A DNA stretch of 64,000 bases, from assembly GCA_964035545.1 (NCBI GenBank), contig OZ037765.1, positions 32,797,004 to 32,861,003 of the forward strand, read 5' to 3'. A program made the position numbers and the translations under genes. The notes beneath the pieces are model-generated. The model was not told the DNA's origin, searched no databases, and saw only the letters and a list, made by a program, of their open reading frames with translations. This DNA comes from Bugula neritina (taxonomy: Eukaryota > Bryozoa > Gymnolaemata > Cheilostomatida > Bugulidae). Positions 22,044-33,280 of the stretch are shown here, one piece after another. How positions within the stretch are numbered: position 1 is the first letter of the stretch; each line of letters opens with the position of its first letter.

Positions 22044-24837
22044 TGGAGTCAAGTTAGTATTCCAACCATGGTCAAAAATTGGCTAATGAAGTAAAATAGG
22101 TGTTAAAGCAAGTTGCCAAAGTGTAACTTGATAATTGGCTCGTTTCACGTGATATTCTAGGGAATTCCTACTAGGTGGTAGCCGTGCTTCACTGGAGACA
22201 TTTTTTAAAGCCAATATTTTATATCTTGCTTCAGTGATATCATCATAGGCACCGTATAAGTTGGAGACAAATCATTCACACTCTAAGTATGTTTCATCTG
22301 ATAATGGGGACCAATCATCAGAACCTAAAGACAGATTATAGCTTCCCTTTTCAAGTACCTCCAAAGCACGCTTTTTAGATATTCTGAAGATAGAACTTAC
22401 AGAGTCGCAACCTGTAAGTGCATGGAGTGATAACAGATTCTTGAGAACTTTTTGTGGAATTATTTTGGCTAATTCAAAAAGAGATATATATCTTCTGTGA
22501 CTCCCCATTCCAACAAAGATTACTACATCTTTATTAGCCTGCTCAGGTAAAACATTACTAAGATGATGTTAAGCGCAATAATAGCAACATTAGTATCTAC
22601 TGATCTTATTACTACCAAATCATAATCACTCAGTGCATCAGCTGCGTGAAGGATTAATCTCGTGTCTGCTTCATCATGATTGGATGTCAATTTGTTACAA
22701 TTGTAACGATGATGGTTTTGCAGAACACAGACTTCTTTGGCGCTACACACTAAAAATGTACCAGCTGGAATTTTCTCAATATGTCTACTCCATGCACCTT
22801 CATTATGTAATCTACCAACTCATTTTTGTTGTGAACATTGCTCAGAAAAGCACTCCAGTTTTTAGGAACAGGCACGTTGTTATGAATAATGGAAATAGAT
22901 CACATCTATTGGGCACCCCGTCTAATACGCTCTTGTGCTTTAATTGATGTTTCAGAATACACGTCAACCCTTGTATATCCTTTGCCACATTCAAAAAATA
23001 TTTCCAACATCTTCAGAGCGTAGTTATAAAAAGTGCCTGATGTTTTTGTTGAGTGAAGTATGCACATACCATCAATAATGATCGATTTGTTGGTGGACAG
23101 TTGACTATCATCATTGGAGACCCTGTTTCCAAGATATTTCTGTTCCAAAATATGCATTAGTTGCGATTTGCATGTTTTTCTCATCTGTACGTTTTCAGTA
23201 AATAGAGCAAGAGGAATGGGACCAATTTCTTTCTCTAGAACTGTATGCAAATTTACTTCTAGGCTTTTGGCACTTATGAGAAGTTGAGTAAATGATATTT
23301 TAGGAACATTTGGTTTAATGGCCGGTTGAAGTGATTTAGCCACAAAGTCAAAGGAAGGGATTTTAAGCCGGTGAATAGCAGTGTAAAATGGTTTTATTGC
23401 ATTCAAGAGTCTATCTTGAATAAACTTTTGAGCCGTTTCTGCTCCCTGAGCAATAACAGTCACTATTGACAAGGAGGTCTCCGCATCGGGACTTACTCCA
23501 GTAGCAATATTAATAAGTTCAGTTGAATTATTGCTAAACAACTTAACATCAAACTGCTGTAATGTAAAAAGAATTGCTTGTATATCAATCTCATCCTTCA
23601 TAGTTGTAATGATTGTGTCTTCCTTGTGTAGTGTTGATGACTGTGAGGCTATTTGGCAAAAATCCTTTTACAAAGAAAGCAGTTGGGCTCTGATATGACT
23701 AGTTAAGAACCATTTTGTCCGAGCTTCTTCGTGGTTGCTAATGCCAATAATACCTCCAGATGTTTTACTGTCTCGGTTCAAAGTTTGCTCCAAGACCTGA
23801 TCTGGAGCCTTACCTGCAAATTTTTTTTTGTCCTGTTTACAGTGAATGAACCCTTTGCAAACATTCCATAAACTTCTGGAGCAGATTCAGGCAAATTTAG
23901 CATATCAATAAGGTATATAGGCAGCCACCTTGAGTAGTTTGTGCGATCATACGCAAACAATACTGGTAGCATTGCCCGCATACTGTCCAAATATAATTGC
24001 CAGTTGCCACTACGCTCAGCTCGAATAAATCCCAACATGGCTTCTACTGCATGAAGGTAGGAACTCCAGAACATTGAAGGGTTAGATTTTAATTTAGTAT
24101 CAGAATCAAAATTTTTTATAGCAGTAGCAACTTTATCTGCGACAGTGGTCCATTCACGTAAGTTATCATCAATAGAAATATTATGAGAATCTGATGGTTC
24201 AAAATGATCATTTTCTTGAAGCTATTCCAAAAGAGATTTTAGTTTCTGCCTTGATATTGCCTCATACAAAATATTGTGCGCCCGTACACCTCTGTTATAA
24301 TGCTTACCACATAGCACCTGTTTCACTGTAACTTCAGAATATATATCACTGTGCACAAGAACTTGGGCGAGGTCGCTTGATTTTACCATTTTGCCAAGTG
24401 CTGCCATGTAATTCATCAAGATATAAAAACCGGCCATTCGAATTATTGTGTTTGAAAATTCAGTTGGTTTGTTCCATTGAATCTCTTTGGCAATCTTGTA
24501 GATAGCTTGGTCAAATGTAATTACTGAATGTTTCTGAGTTAAAACTTCCATGGTTTTTTTAGCTGCAGAAGGATTGTATAAATTGTTGATGGATCTGTTG
24601 ATGGTGCATTAATCATTGGGCAATACCCAATGACTGATCTTTTATTATCTTCTGTGGCAACCAAATTTCTTACATTAAAGCTACTCCAGCTGAGGCAATT
24701 ATGTGTAGAAGGAATTATATCTAATTGAAATAGTTTGATTGGGGTAAGTCTTGCCAATAGCCATGCTGTATTTAGATTACATGAATCCTCAAGTGACTTT
24801 TTCATATTCAGCAATGTCTCTTGACTAAGTTTTGTGA
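21864..24837 (-). pseudogene. Academ-like transposase with XPG/FEN1-type nuclease, disabled
   Basis: Minus-strand pieces in order: 24551-24222 (FDQAIYKIAKEIQWN, HYNRGVRAHNILYEA), in-frame TAG at 24222-24224 and on in the same frame to 24074-23778 (FWSSYLHAVEAMLGFIRAER, FAYDRTNYSRWLPIYLIDM), frameshift in the T run at 23820, then 23601-22906 with an XPG-N-like IIIDGMCILHS and VDVYSETSIKAQERIRRG, 22750-22523 with XPG-I-like NHDEADTRLILHA and VVIRSVDTNVA, and 22508-22272 with a helix-hairpin-like LHALTGCDSVSSIFRISKK. It ends with a Cys-rich finger (CKCKKAGCKSKACKCKRLM, CCGLCKCFDC, to 21864) lying inside the left terminal repeat. DTN where DTD is usual may have removed a metal ligand. Confidence 0.75.
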
Positions 24838-26025
24838 TAAAATATGATTTTGAGAGCAACGCAGATGTGATTTTAACAGCATGTAAATGCAAAAAAGCAG
24901 GCTGTAAGAGTAAAGCATGCAAATGCAAGCGCCTGATGATGAAATGCTGTGGTTTATGTGAATGTTTCGATTGCAACAACAAAAGTGGCCAGTCTTCTTT
25001 TTCAAACAAAGCCTGATTATGATGATGGTGGCAACAAACACAGTTCTGATGAAGAATTATAATATATTTAATTTGGTATATAAACGCTAGAGATAACAAA
25101 ACTTTGTAATAAAGCTTGATCTATTGTAAATTAAAATTTAAATACTATCTTATTTATAAATAAATACAATTAAAAATGTCTATCAATATCTGATATAAAA
25201 GAGCATAGTAATTGCTTGTGATGCTGAAATCATAATATTACTTTTTTATGAACCATATTTTATGTTACTATACTTATGGATAAAAAAATCAAATATTAGT
25301 GGTCTGTTAATTATTGCTGACACTCAATTTATACAGTAAATATTGAATATTAATACTTAATAGTGTTGATCGTAATCAATTACTCAAAATAAGTCAATAA
25401 GCTAATATAAATACACTAAGAATACATTTTTATCATGCTGATGTTGTTCCTATCAACAAAGAGCAATATTATTGGGTAGAAATGCAATAATTTATAACGG
25501 AGGAGATAACTCCCGTTTTATGTTTTTTATTTGTCATGGTTGGGAAAGAAGTTATATAGTTCAGAATGTAATGAAAATTGGAGAGCATTATTAGAACACA
25601 ATAGAGTATTTTCATACCAAAAATCAACATTCTAAATGCTAGAACAGAAAAGTAGCAGTTTAGAGAATATCCGGTATATGCAAAAAAGTAGTTTGTCATA
25701 TTATAGGCTCCGCCCACTTTTTTATTTTTGGTCAAAACTTTTGTTAGAGAAAGTTTCATATGTGTACAACATTCCTTGAAAATATTTTTAATGTCAAACT
25801 TAAACTACTCAGAAAATTAAATATTTAGAGTTCTATAGTCCCCCCTTGAAAAATGCTGAACCCCTGTATATCCACCCCTCTCACGAGAGAACCCCCCCCC
25901 AGATACAAAAAAGGTACTTGCAGATCTGAGATCAGTAGAATGTTGGCTTTGCAGTGATATATAGCAACAAAGGTTAGTATTGATGTGCTCCACCCGCCCA
26001 TTTTTGCATGTTGGCACCCCCACTA
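24838..26025 (-). repeat. Right 1.19 kb terminal inverted repeat of the Academ-like element
   Basis: Inverted partner of 20857-22043. It contains a second, plus-strand copy of the Cys-rich finger coding sequence (24834-25016), a by-product of the long repeat. Confidence 0.93.
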
Positions 26026-26028
26026 AGT

Positions 26029-27138
26029 GACTTTCAATATTATAAAAGCGAAAATGGAAACTATATGGAACTGTTTTGATTCAGTTCGCTAAAAATTAAA
26101 ACTCGAATGGAAATTAAAGAAGTGTGCTTGCTAAATGGTAATCAGCCAATTACATCAAACTTACACAAGCTTTCTGCACTTCCGTCTCAGCATGTTATCA
26201 GCATGGAAACCCGCACGCAACAGCCCATTTTTGGGCTAGACGGGTCTCCCCGCATGTTGCCCTACGCTAAGCTGACTAAGTTATTTGTAATAACTATGTA
26301 ACAAGTCATTATTCTTAAGGCCTGGCCACACACTCGTAAGAATCACGCAACATTTGTGTGGATATTTTTGTGAGTTATCCTCTCGTTATGACCAGCCACA
26401 CGTTCATTGGAAAAAAAAGACATAATAAATAGTCAGTGAGTGAGTGTTCCGCTAGATACAAACAGCAAAAGATTGCCAGTCAGAGAAACGTGGTAGAACT
26501 GAAATAATCACTGTTGCTAAACTTCTATTGACCATTCAAGTGTTGCTTATCGTCAATCGCGTTCTTTCATCCAGCGTCTTTGGTGGGTGCACCCAGCGAG
26601 CACAATTTCGTATGAATTCTCTCAAATTTGATTGCACGTCTTGTGTTTTTGTGTAAAATAGACGATTTCGTGTGATTTTCATGAGTGTATGGCTAGGCCT
26701 TTAGCAGTGAATAGAAAAGAGCTGCCTAAAATCAACCAGCAAGCTTTGTGCAAAAGCTCTCAATAATCTTATAAATTACATTATGCAGACCTGTTTACTC
26801 TGGACACTTTGAAACAAAACAGCATCCTAGGTTAAACACGAAGATATTGAAAACATAGTTTAGCATGTATTGATCCAGAATTAGTAACATTCAGCCATGA
26901 CAATATTGTGTGAAAGTTTTCAATCTGAAGTGAATCTGTATTATATTTATGGCAAAGATTATATGAAGTATTATCATCCTGCTTTATTCAGGATGTTATT
27001 TTGACTGATACTTGATAATATTTGTCTAAAATAAAAACATGTGATATTTGAATCATACTTATATAAGTACTGCATGTTATACTTATATTGTATGCAACTT
27101 TGTTCTTTTCTTATATTCTGTATATCTTTATGTTCCAG
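26029..27138 (+). other. LRR intron, continued after the Academ-like element
   Basis: Homologous to 39752-40498 and 44735-45468. No gene seen. About 26310-26700 is an additional stretch not present in the other two blocks, with a CACACTCGTAAGAATCACG start; it may be a small insertion. Confidence 0.6.
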
Positions 27139-27267
27139 TGTAAATCAGCTGACTCAGTTAAAGACACCAGGCATAGTAGACAAAAGCCTCAAGACAGCAC
27201 CAGATGTTGTGTCATCACTTAAGCAGTTGAAATTGAATAGATGTGGAATATCCAGTCTACCTGAAAG
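27139..27267 (+). CDS. LRR cassette exon 9 (129 bp, three codons shorter)
   Basis: VNQLTQLKTPGIVDKSLKT and VVSSLKQLKLNRCGISSLPE. Lacks the LTS triplet of the other exons but keeps frame and splice phase. Acceptor ATGTTCCAG, donor GAAAG|GTTTGT. Confidence 0.82.
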
Positions 27268-27534
27268 GTTTGTGTGTCACATGTGTATCACTAATGTAAT
27301 TATTACCTTCCTTTATATTGTATTTATACACAACTTATAGAATAAAAAATAATGTACGGGATACAAGGCATAGCTTTATATTCAAACTTTTCGGGCTTAG
27401 CCTGAGATTGCTGTATTATACAATGAAATGATAAGGGTGCAGTGTAAATATTTATAGAGTAACCCTCTTTTTTGACTCTGAATAGAAATATTGTAATGGA
27501 TTTTAGTATTTAGTATTTAGCATTAGTTAGTTAT

Positions 27535-27906
27535 GTTATATTGAAAAGGTAACTCTATGTCGGACTGCCGCATCAGGCCGACAGCTTCATGTCGACAGTA
27601 TCATGTCGTCAAGATGGCCTGATCGTGTTGGCCAATGAAACAGGACTGACAATTGATGAGTAGGCGAAGTTACGAACGCGTAGTGAAAGCATGTTAGACA
27701 GCTTCACCGGCAGAGTGGATCGAGTTCTAGCAACGTAAAGTTGCATGCAAATCACTCTATATTATGTAATCGTGTGTGGTAATGTTAGTAGTTTAATTTT
27801 TGTACAGTTTGTAACAATAAAGTCCATTCTAACTGTGAAAAAACTGGTGAAGTAGTTATATATATATAGACCCACTAACTATATAGTGAATCAGAAATTC
27901 ACTACA
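27535..27906 (+). repeat. 5' LTR of gypsy A copy 2
   Basis: TG...CA boundaries, AATAAA at about 27815, and close match to 40885-41257. Together the two copies define the LTR ends. Confidence 0.85.
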
Positions 27907-27907
27907 G

Positions 27908-27918
27908 TGGTGGCAGCG
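27908..27918 (+). other. Primer-binding site, gypsy A
   Basis: TGGTGGCAGCGG follows the LTR by one base. Its complement ends in CGCTGCCACCA, matching the 3' end expected of a tRNA-Leu; the tRNA identity is inferred. Confidence 0.6.
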
Positions 27919-27964
27919 GTGGGATCTTTCTTATAATAAATGCTCCTAGCCAGAGAGTAAAACA

Positions 27965-28800
27965 ATGACCGACGACGAGTATGTGCCCCATCAGGAACCA
28001 GTAGTGATGGAGAAGGATAACATAGGCGGCCCAGCGCTGCCTATGGACAGGTATTACTTACGTGCTCCCATCTTCTCAGGGGAAGAGGATGTGGAGCAAT
28101 TTATTACTGAGTTTAGTGATGTGGCAGCCATCTGTCGATGGCCTGCCAGGGTGACTCTGATCCAGCTACGGTAGTGTCTGACAGGGCCGGCTAAACCCTA
28201 TGGGATAGGCCAAGATGCTGGTGACATATTTGAAGCATTGAGAGCTTGGTTTGGGTTGACTGCTCGAGATGCTCGCGTGCAGCTCCAAGGACTTAGGAGA
28301 AATATTAAGACTAACTTGCGAGAGCAAGCAACCGTAGTTGAACGACTGCACAAGTCGAGTATGGCGACTTGCCTGCTGATAGTCGACAGAGCTTGGCACT
28401 GGATGCATTCCTCCAGTCTATTAACAACCTCGAGTTGAAGCAACACCCGCTGGTAGCCGAGGTTGAGACAATGGAGCGAGCTCTCAGGCTTGGAAATGCC
28501 TATTTCCAAGCCGACAGTACGTGCCGGCCTGAGACGACCGTGCAGCAAGTCGGAGCCGATGACGACGTGTCGACGTCGCCGGCGACGACAGCTGTACATG
28601 TCGTCATGGCGGCAGCCGACGAGCCGACTAGCTTGACCACAAGCTCGGTTCGCGAGTTGTTAGCCGAACTCAGAGAACTACGCCAGCAGTCGACAGCTGA
28701 ACGACCTACCAGGCCGCCGTCAGCAGTCGACGGCAGGCGGAACCCCGTATGCTGAGGTTGTGGTAGTGGTGGGCACTTCATACGAAGTTGCCCCCATGGT
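27965..28800 (+). pseudogene. Gypsy A gag, disabled
   Basis: ATG at 27965 gives an acidic N-terminus, then LRAPIFSGEEDVEQFITEF, the usual gag core start, and a TAG at 28172-28174. The gag continues in overlapping frames (28238-28438, 28369-28755), showing at least one further frameshift. A CCHC zinc knuckle (GGHFIRSC) follows near 28755-28795, with its first Cys separated by a TGA. The protease expected after it is absent; the sequence jumps to the RT N-terminus at about 28850. Confidence 0.75.
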
Positions 28801-30767
28801 AGAGAGAGGCAGTTAAATGGAAACGACCCATGGTAGACACCGCCAATCGTGGGCCTCGGTAATGACGCAGTTACTTTCTGAGTACAAGGACGTGTTCAGC
28901 TGCGGCGACCATGACATGGGCCAGGCGGAGGCTGTCTGTCATGAGATACCCCTGGCAAGGGGAACGGTGCCCATCTGACAGCCGACCCGCCGGTCAGGTC
29001 TTAAGAAGGAAAGGGAAATGAGCTGACAGGTGCAAGACCTTCTGAACCGAAACCTGATTGAACCAGGCCATTGGGCCTGGAGTTCTCCAGTTGACCTGGT
29101 TCAAAAAAAGGATGGGAGCTGGAGGTTTCGCGTTGACTATCGCAGGCTGAAAAGCGTGACCATCAAGGACGCTTACCCTCTTCCTAGGATCGACGAGTTG
29201 CTAGATGCCTTAGCTGGTAGCAAGTTCTTTAGTAAGTTGGACTTGTTAAGCGGGTGTTGGCAGGTGCCCCTGAGTCCTGAAGCACAGGACAAGCCCTCGA
29301 AGTGTGCGTTACTGCAACAAAAGGTTAATTACCTGGGCCATTTAGTTGGTCCAGACAGGGTTGCTACTAACCCCGAGAAGGTACGGGCTGTGAGGGACTG
29401 GGCTATCTCTGTCGACCTCACTGAATTGCGGGCATTCCTGGGGCTGGTAGGGTACTATCGTCAGTACATACCGGATTTTGCAGGAATTGCGCAGTCACTA
29501 AACCGGCTGACAGCAAAGGGAGTGCGATGGCAGTGGACGCATACAGAACAGCAAGCATTTAGCCACCTCAAGGATTGCTTGGTAGAGGCGCCCATCTTGG
29601 CGTACCCTGACCCGGCGAAGGAATACGTTTTGGATACTGATGTCAGTAACCACAATGTGGGGGCTGTGCTGTCTCAGGTCCAAGATGGGTGCGAGGTGGT
29701 GGTAGCTTACTATAGTAAAGCCCTGTCGGCGCCTGAGATGTACTACTGTACAACCAGGAGAGAATGCTGGCTGTGTCGACGGGCTGAACCATCAAGCTAA
29801 ATGGCGCGCTGGCTGGAAATCCTGGCAGAGTTTTTTTATCGGATCGAACACCGACCCGGTAAGAAACACGGCAATGCCGACGGACTCAGCCGCCGCCAGG
29901 CAGATGGGTGTAAGCAATGCCAAAATATCGAGCGTAGGGATGGTGGACCCCCTCACTCGGACGTTGAGAAACAGTTGGAGAAAGCAGGTGCATATAGCTG
30001 GGAGGAAGGACAGCTTCGGTCCGAATCCCCTAAGGAGGCTGTTAACAACCTACACGCAAACCTCTTGCTGCTCAGGAACGTCAAGGAGCTGTGTCGGCTC
30101 CAAGCTACACTTTCAGGGGTGGTAGCCGACCTAGTCCGAGCCAAGAAAAAGGGACGGCGGCCTAGTGAGGCTGAGCAGCAGGTGAAGAGTGCAGAGTTTA
30201 GGTATTTCTGCGACTGCTGGGACTCCCTCCGGTTTAACGGCAAGGAGCTGTTAACGATAACGTTAGCAGCCGGCACCAATCGCCGTGAACGAGAGAGGGT
30301 AGTCTGTTCGTCTGCTCTGAGGCGGGAGTTGATCTGGGACACCCATAAGCAAGCTCATGCAGGACCCGGGCGGGTGACTAGGTGTCTTCAACTCCAGTGG
30401 TTTTGGCCCAGTACGACCCGGGATGTCCGACTCCGGGTGCGGAAGTGTGAGGTATGCCAAGCTAGTAAGCATGGACGCTCCACTAAGACCACCGGGAGGC
30501 GCCGCCACCATGCCGGTCATCCGTGGCAGGTAGTTGCTGTAGATCCGCTAGGCCCCATGCCCACGACAGTGAGAGGTAATTACTGGATACTGGTGTTAAC
30601 TGACCATTCCACGCGGTGTGCTGATGCACTGGCTATTTCAGATGCGTCGGCCCGACGGTGGCCAGAGCTTTTGATCAGCAGGTGTTTTGCTATTTTGGCT
30701 TGCCGGAGCAGATCCACTCTGATCAAAGCGCCCAGTTTCAGTCACAACTGATGAGCGATCTCTTCAA

Positions 30768-31455
30768 CCCTTACGCGATCAATGGACCATATATGTCCTT
30801 CAAAGCGACACTATCCACAGATCAATGGACCATATATGGTCTTTTAGGTGAACAAACAATAGCGCTTACTTTAAACTTCTAGTTTTCAACCGAACAGCCT
30901 AAAAATTTTTGTAATTGATGCTGATACTGTAGCTTGGTAATTTTGGGATAATTATAGCCATTAAATTTGATTAAATTAATAGCTACCAAGCCAGCTAGCT
31001 TCTTTTCAATTTAATCCTTAAATTTCAAACTTATCGGTAAATTTTAACGCTACTTTCAAATGCAAGAAACTGCTGTCAAATTATAGAGAGCCAGTTTATT
31101 TTATTTAAATATCATTAAGAAAAACATCTAAATAAACAGAAATGTTAAAGTCACTATATTTTGAATCATATTATAAATTAATTTTATCGTTTTGAGTTTT
31201 TAATTTTAAAATGGCGGTTCTGAGAGGTCAAATTAAAATGACTGATTTTAGCTAGAATTAGGGTCTCCCTTCACTTTAAGAAGCTTTTTATAATAGAAAA
31301 TACTCTTAAAATTATAATAACCAGTTTATATAAGGCCAAAATCAAGTGTAACTTTTAATAATGAAATTGAAATTTATGCAAAATTTGCTAGCAAAATTCG
31401 CAATAAACTCAAACGAGGTATAAAATTACGTAACTTCAAAGTTGATCGCGAAAGG
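30768..31455. mobile_element. MITE-like insertion in gypsy A integrase (688 bp)
   Basis: Gypsy sequence stops at 30767 and resumes at 31461. The ends are CCCTTACGCGATCAA and, inverted, CCTTTCGCGATCAA, with imperfect TTCAA/TTTAA flanks. A 19-bp direct repeat (GATCAATGGACCATATATG) occurs at 30777 and 30819. No coding capacity. Confidence 0.75.
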
Positions 31456-31480
31456 TTTAAGACGTTGGGGCTAAACCAGA

Positions 31481-32219
31481 CACAGGATAGTTAAGGGCAT
31501 CCTCACTAAGAATATCATAAATTTCTCTCAAAATGTAGTTCAGGTTCTTGGATAATTTTGCTCTGCAGTTGCATGCGTCTTGCCTACTTGCATTTGTCTA
31601 GCCTAAGATTAAACTACAACCAATAAGCAGCAACCTTCATTAGGGCTGCGTTACCTATCAACATTCCACTATCGGTGCTACATAAACATAGTACAATGCG
31701 AGCTTTTCATTATAGCCTGCCAGCTAGCAAGCCTATAATTATTATGTACGCGCCAATATCTTCTTATCCCTACGTGCTCATTGAAGCGTGAAGTGCTGCG
31801 CGCTGCTAGTTTCTTATGAGAAAATATGGCATTTTCAGTGTATAAATCACCAATTTATGAGCAATCTAGCAGTTGTAGAGTTGCACTGGAGAAATATCTC
31901 AGGATTCTAGCAGTGCAATTTCTATTCAGATATCATGCTTTGCTGCTGAGATATTTTACTGGCATTGAAAAGTCAGCTTTTTTGGCAAAATTGGCCAAAA
32001 TTGGGCAGTTTTTTGTCTATAACTTTGCAAAAAAAATGAAAATTGAAATTTCCAAAGAAATGCACTGGAGAAAAAGAAGATCTACAACATAGTTTTTAAA
32101 TTTTGACTCTAGCACAATTAGGTGAGATTCTATTTTACTGGTACTGAATTCTTATATGATTACAATGCAAACCTCAGTGAGGCAGTTGCAGCTAAAAGGT
32201 TGCCCTTAACTATCCTGTG
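31481..32219 (+). mobile_element. MITE with CACAGGATAG ends (739 bp)
   Basis: Terminal repeats CACAGGATAGTTAAGGGCA / inverse, GA duplicated on both sides (31479-31480, 32220-32221). Homologous to 9005-9751 at the left end of the P/THAP9-like element, whose transposase could have mobilised it. Contains a partly open frame at 31826-32092 related to 9118-9414. Confidence 0.85.
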
Positions 32220-33280
32220 GAGTCGGACGACCCCGTATCACCCGCAAGGGAATGGGGTTGTGGAGCAGAACAACCGGATGCTAGGGAACTCACTGAGAAG
32301 CCTGCTTATTGGTAACAGCCAGGAAGAGTGGGACTCGGTGTTGCCACAAATCATGCGAGCTTACCGTAGTACCCCTCACTCCAGTACACTGTAGACCCCT
32401 AATTTTCTCATGCTGAGGAGAGAAACAAGGGTTCCTGAGCATGTAATTTACCATATTCCGGCTCCAGAGAGCAGCGTCCATGGTTACGTGAATGAGCTCG
32501 TGAAACGCATGAAGACAGCTCACCAGGTGCTACGTGAGCAGCAGTGGCAGGTCAGGAGTGGTGACTCTGACGAACCCCTTTTGTATAAGGTGGGAGACTG
32601 GGTCTGGATGACCAGTCATCGCTGGCGGCGCGGACAGGCGGCTAAGTTACAGCCGAAGTTCGTGGGTCCTTATTGCGTGATTGAGGTGATGTTAAATCAC
32701 ACGTATAAGGTGGAACGGTCTGGACAAGTGTCGATCCAGAACAAGGCACGACCAAAACCGTACTGGGCGAGCCCTGACGCGGCAGGACAGGCCCCTCCAC
32801 TCTTAGAGCCTGCACGACGCCCTTCTATGAGAGGGCGAGGCATGGCATATAGAGAAATAGAGGAGGTGCTGCCAGATCAGGAAGAAGCGGCGGACGCGCC
32901 GACCGACTCGCCCCGGCCGCCCCCACCAGGAAGAGGCGGCCGACACACCGGAAGATAGGTCTGAGCCGGCCCCACCACCAGTAGAGCCGCCCGACACGCC
33001 TGTCGCCCCAGATGAGATGGTAATTCCTCAGATTCATGAGGAAGAGGCAGCTAGGGAAGAGTCACCCATACTGGTGAACTCTCCCCCCCCCCCCCGTACT
33101 GGCGACACCACCCGTGGTGGTAGAGTCAGCAGTACCAGCAAGTCCCCCTGTACAGTTGGAACGTAGCCAGCGTACTAGGGCGCCACCATCTTATTTGAGA
33201 GACTTCTGGTGTGACATGGTCGACATGCTCAGTATTTTATAGCCTGTCGACTTGTACAAAAGAAGTCTGAGGGCGAGGTA

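Larger units (their letters stand above)
20857..26025 (-). mobile_element. Academ-like DNA transposon with 1.19 kb inverted repeats
   Basis: The empty site is preserved in the paralogous block (39738-39760), so boundaries can be read directly: the ends are TAGTGGGGGTGCCAACATGC and its inverse, with a 3-bp duplication AGT (20854-20856, 26026-26028). The arms are about 1187 bp and nearly identical. Between them lies a minus-strand gene with FEN1/XPG-like nuclease motifs and a Cys-rich C-terminal finger. XPG-type nuclease, Cys-rich finger and 3-4 bp duplications are the published hallmarks of the Academ superfamily. The gene carries at least one stop and one frameshift. Confidence 0.75.
28860..33240 (+). 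pseudogene. Gypsy A pol, deleted and frameshifted
   Basis: LLSEYKDVFSCG equivalents begin the RT (stop at 28977). At 29290 the frame jumps from SPEAQDK to PSKCALLQ, deleting the fingers-palm segment and the catalytic YLDD that copy 1 retains. RNase H has lost its C-terminal half at 29765. Integrase follows: HHCC region (29801-30500), DPLGPMPTTVRGNYWILVLT, HSDQSAQFQ, then two MITEs, then SRTTPYHPQGNGVVEQNNRM (32218-32290) and a GPY-type C-terminal domain (KFVGPYCVIEV). The reading ends LRDFWCDMVDMLSIL at 33240. The element could not encode an active RT. Confidence 0.85.
27535..33280 (+). mobile_element. Ty3/gypsy family A element, copy 2 (3' LTR missing)
   Basis: Starts with a 372-bp LTR (TGTTATATTG...CACTACA), followed at 27908 by the primer-binding site, gag, a deleted pol and a purine-rich tract (AAAAGAAGTCTGAGGGCGAGG, 33258-33278). 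No 3' LTR follows. Two MITE-like insertions lie in the integrase region. A second LTR copy at 40885 is part of the duplicated block rather than its partner. Confidence 0.85.

Noticed and set aside
24834-25016. Metallothionein-like gene on the plus strand
   Set aside because: It is the inverted duplicate of the transposase C-terminal Cys finger in the right terminal repeat.
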